Below the pieces are notes generated by a model. That model searched no databases. It saw nothing but the letters and a program-made list of their open reading frames with translations, and was not told the origin of the DNA. A stretch of DNA of 7,286 nt. Origin: Ignavibacteriales bacterium. GTDB taxonomy: Bacteria > Bacteroidota > Ignavibacteria > UBA10030. Positions 6,247 to 7,286 of the stretch are shown in pieces. The stretch lies in the NCBI GenBank assembly GCA_016207365.1, contig JACQPU010000025.1, positions 1 to 7,286 on the forward strand. The letters are read 5' to 3'. Positions within the stretch are counted from its first letter, which is position 1, and each line of letters opens with the position of its first letter. The position numbers and the translations under genes were made by a program.

Positions 6247-6816
6247 TTACGGAGAGCTGGCCTTTTCGCGCAGCTGCCGGTAAATCGCCACGGCGGCTCC
6301 AAGTTTCAGAAGATCCCACCACGAAAAGATCAGGAACCCACCCACGAAAGCCTCATGGAGAGGCAATCCGGTCACTGCAGCAAGCTGGATTGTTCCACAA
6401 GCAAATACCACCAGCAAGCCCGCAATCATTGCCATGATCAACCACACAATGTGCTTCCGTCCTTCCACGATGAATCCTACTGTCAATGCGGCAAGGGGGA
6501 ACGACAGAAGATATCCGCCTGTGGGACCGAGCAATTTCGCGATGCCGAATCCCCCTGACGCGAATACCGGAAATCCCAAGATGCCCAGGAACAAGTACAG
6601 GGACATACTCAGGAATCCCTGTCGCGCACCGAGCAATGCTCCTGCAAGGAGGACGAACAATGTTTGCAGCGTATACGGGACGGGCTTCAGGGGTATCTCA
6701 ACCTGCGCACCGAGCGCTGTGAGAAGCGCAAAGGTGGCGATCCAAAAGCTACGGGCCACAACGTGATCGCTGTGGAGAGCAAGGTACCGTGCAGTCTGAG
6801 ATTTCGCTTCCGACAT
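6247..6816 (-). CDS. bioY: Biotin transporter BioY (ECF S component)
   Basis: Membrane S component that binds and imports biotin, alone or with an ECF energising module. The 189-residue product has the BioY pattern: KPVPYTLQTLFVLLAGALLG (44-63), YLFLGILGFPVFASGGFG (74-91), GPTGGYLLSFP (97-107), GTIQLA (141-146) and DLLKLG (168-173). About six hydrophobic segments lie at 24-40, 46-63, 66-84, 100-117, 121-140 and 155-178. ATG 6816 is chosen because AGAGGA (- strand, bases 6828-6823) lies six bases before it, and the open frame further upstream to 7275 has no recognisable protein character. It runs opposite to the recA cluster and converges with the AI-2E gene. No bioM/bioN or biotin synthesis genes are visible, so it is solitary within the window. 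No BirA-type operator was recognised. Confidence 0.95.
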   Translation of the reverse strand: MSEAKSQTARYLALHSDHVVARSFWIATFALLTALGAQVEIPLKPVPYTLQTLFVLLAGALLGARQGFLSMSLYLFLGILGFPVFASGGFGIAKLLGPTGGYLLSFPLAALTVGFIVEGRKHIVWLIMAMIAGLLVVFACGTIQLAAVTGLPLHEAFVGGFLIFSWWDLLKLGAAVAIYRQLREKASSP

Positions 6817-6843
6817 TCGAGTTCCTCTGCTAGTGCGAAAGCC

Positions 6844-6872
6844 AAAATACTGAAATCGATGAAGAAAATCAA
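6844..6872 (-). promoter_or_regulatory. Promoter of bioY
   Basis: Read on the - strand, TTGATT (6872-6867) is separated by 17 bases from TATTTT (6849-6844), which continues as TATTTTGG. Both hexamers are close to the sigma-70 consensus and the spacing is ideal. The predicted start near 6837 leaves a leader of about 20 bases with the AGAGGA ribosome site, too short for a riboswitch. Any biotin control would therefore have to act at the promoter itself. Confidence 0.55.
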
Positions 6873-6957
6873 TTCGGGTTTGACTATGACAGCCTTCTGA
6901 TTGTTCGTGGATACCGGTCGTTCTTTCCTGGTTTATTCGCCGGGGCAAGGGGAAAAC

Positions 6958-6969
6958 TCTGAATTCAGA
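6958..6969. repeat. 12-bp perfect palindrome abutting a -35 element
   Basis: TCTGAATTCAGA is its own reverse complement over all 12 bases, and its last base touches the TTGACT of the + strand promoter. It also lies about 90 bases upstream of the bioY -35 on the other strand. The position suits a regulator-binding site, but no known consensus matches, and a palindrome of this size can arise by chance. Confidence 0.35.
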
Positions 6970-6998
6970 TTGACTCCCTTTCGTTTTTTCCTTATATT
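6970..6998 (+). promoter_or_regulatory. Near-consensus + strand promoter toward the tRNA
   Basis: TTGACT (6970-6975, five of six) and TATATT (6993-6998, five of six) are exactly 17 bases apart in a T-rich spacer. This is the best sigma-70-like match in the window. The -10 continues as TATATTTTTTG, near the Bacteroidetes TAnnTTTG element. The predicted start is about 7005, roughly 245 bases before the tRNA, with no gene between. It may drive the tRNA or a small untranslated RNA. Confidence 0.52.
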
Positions 6999-7003
6999 TT
7001 TTG

Positions 7004-7035
7004 CCCAACTCTTTTACGGGTTGGGTTTTGTTTTT
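7004..7035 (+). terminator. Terminator-like hairpin at the start of the predicted transcript
   Basis: CCCAAC (7004-7009) pairs with GTTGGG (7020-7025) across a ten-base loop and is followed by TTTTGTTTTT (7026-7035). This has the shape of a + strand intrinsic terminator, but it begins almost exactly where the upstream promoter should start transcription. It could abort most transcripts after about 30 bases, act as a leader hairpin, or be accidental. The stem is only six pairs and the T run is interrupted by one G. Confidence 0.4.
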
Positions 7036-7142
7036 CTGGGTGAGTGGTCTCTGAGTCAAGGTGCGATCCAAGGATGAAATTCCGCCTCTCCGGCCACAGG
7101 TTGATGCAATCGTGTTGTTTCTCGCAAGGATTCGGGGCGTAG

Positions 7143-7159
7143 TCCCGACATCGTCGGGA
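7143..7159. repeat. Short perfect hairpin TCCCGAC/GTCGGGA
   Basis: TCCCGAC (7143-7149) and GTCGGGA (7153-7159) form a seven-pair stem with a three-base loop ATC. No T run follows on either strand, so it is not an intrinsic terminator. Short CCCGA/TCGGG palindromes are often dispersed in the intergenic spaces of some Bacteroidetes-type genomes; whether this is such a repeat cannot be judged from one copy. Confidence 0.55.
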
Positions 7160-7174
7160 TAAGGTTCCGCTTTT

Positions 7175-7238
7175 TCCCGCCACAATTTTTTTTGTGCAAT
7201 TAAGGCGGGATCCCGTACAGCCGGACTGGAATCCCGCC
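7175..7238. repeat. Three-arm inverted repeat with mutually exclusive stems
   Basis: Arm A TCCCGCC (7175-7181), arm B GGCGGGAT (7204-7211) and arm C ATCCCGCC (7231-7238) share one complementary core. B can pair with A (seven pairs, with an inner ACAA/TTGT helix around a T6 loop) or with C (eight pairs, 19-base loop), but not with both. B also begins a 10-bp palindrome CGGGATCCCG (7206-7215). No T run follows arm B or C. The element ends 11 bases before the tRNA and would be part of its precursor if transcribed from upstream. Confidence 0.55.
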
Positions 7239-7249
7239 TGCAAGAAACT

Positions 7250-7286
7250 TGGGGCGTAGCCAAGCGGTAAGGCAACGGCCTGTGGA
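7250..7286 (+). tRNA. 5' part of a tRNA gene, anticodon read as GTG (His), truncated by the window end
   Basis: Counted canonically: acceptor 5' strand TGGGGCG (7250-7256), T8-A9, D arm with GCC (7259-7261) paired to GGC (7271-7273) around AAGCGGTAA with invariant GG, base 26 A, anticodon 5' strand ACGGC (7275-7279), then loop C32 T33 G34 T35 G36 G37 A38. T33 fixes the anticodon as GTG, for histidine. The rest of the body, especially U1 and the AAGCGGTAAGGC D arm, is much more like bacterial tRNA-Gln, and base -1 is T rather than the G expected of most tRNA-His. The 3' half lies beyond the window. That it is a tRNA is nearly certain; the amino acid is less so. Confidence 0.78.

Larger units (their letters stand above)
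6817..7249. other. Structured intergenic region between bioY and the tRNA
   Basis: This stretch of about 430 bases has no convincing gene on either strand. The open frames crossing it lack protein-like composition, and the bioY frame is best started at 6816. It contains divergent promoters (6844-6872 on -, 6970-6998 on +), a palindrome at 6958-6969, a terminator-like hairpin at 7004-7035, a 22-codon ATG frame at 7074-7142 without a properly spaced ribosome site, a perfect hairpin at 7143-7159 and the three-arm repeat at 7175-7238. GGGGCGTAG, the bases at the 5' end of the tRNA, also occurs at 7134-7142. Confidence 0.6.

Noticed and set aside
6210..6248. Terminator between the converging AI-2E gene and bioY
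   Set aside because: There is a T5 run at 6244-6248 but no stable stem in front of it on the + strand, and nothing suitable on the - strand.
6817..6836. Riboswitch in the bioY leader
   Set aside because: The leader from the predicted start is only about 20 bases, too short for an aptamer.
7074..7142. 22-codon leader peptide frame after the rightward promoter, ending just before the 7143 hairpin
   Set aside because: The AAGG directly touches the ATG, too close to act as a ribosome site, and there is only one His codon. It is not enough to argue for attenuation.
7192..7221. Closer promoter for the tRNA (TTGTGC, 18 bases, TACAGC)
   Set aside because: Only about half of the consensus bases match; it is much weaker than the promoter at 6970-6998.
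6992..7243. 83-residue - strand open frame upstream of bioY
   Set aside because: It has low-complexity, unprotein-like composition and no ribosome site, and it overlaps the inverted repeats.
6817..7275. N-terminal extension of the bioY frame by 153 residues
   Set aside because: The extension has no membrane or domain character, crosses the promoter and tRNA region, and a well-spaced AGAGGA precedes ATG 6816.

Overview
This window is an ordinary bacterial chromosomal segment of roughly balanced base composition. It carries eight complete genes on the + strand, one complete gene on the - strand, and the 5' part of a tRNA gene at the right edge. I see no phage, transposon, CRISPR or toxin-antitoxin signs. 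The organism cannot be named with certainty. The gene order pgsA-pgpA-cinA-thpR-recA-recX, a recX with an N-terminal extension domain, and possible TAnnTTTG-like -10 elements would fit the FCB side of the tree (Bacteroidota, Ignavibacteria and relatives). However, the short four-cysteine L28 and the readable Shine-Dalgarno sequences at several genes are not typical of classical Bacteroidia. A deltaproteobacterial-type or other deep lineage is not excluded.

Layout, left to right. 1-155 is a pyrimidine-rich leader with a candidate promoter. rpmB (ribosomal protein L28) follows and is closed by a textbook intrinsic terminator at 379-403. A tight co-directional cluster then begins: pgsA and pgpA overlap and encode consecutive steps of phosphatidylglycerol synthesis, followed by cinA, thpR, recA, recX and an AI-2E family membrane protein. 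Gaps are 12 bases or less, or overlaps, from pgsA to the end at 6209. No intrinsic terminator is evident inside, although hairpins sit on the recA/recX junction and a plausible internal promoter for recA lies inside thpR. bioY (biotin transporter S component) converges on this cluster from the - strand and has a good promoter of its own.

6817-7249 is a 430-base non-coding stretch with more structure than the rest of the window. It holds the bioY promoter on the - strand, a near-consensus + strand promoter abutting a perfect 12-bp palindrome, a terminator-like hairpin at that promoter's predicted start point, a short perfect hairpin, and three GC-rich arms able to form mutually exclusive stems just upstream of the tRNA. 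The tRNA is cut by the window edge in its anticodon loop. Counted canonically its anticodon is GTG (His), on a body that looks like tRNA-Gln.

Functionally the cluster joins membrane lipid synthesis (pgsA, pgpA), nucleotide and RNA metabolite repair (cinA, thpR) and recombination (recA with its modulator recX). No wholly new system is apparent. The most interesting points are the candidate internal recA promoter, the recA/recX junction hairpins, and the structured region before the tRNA.
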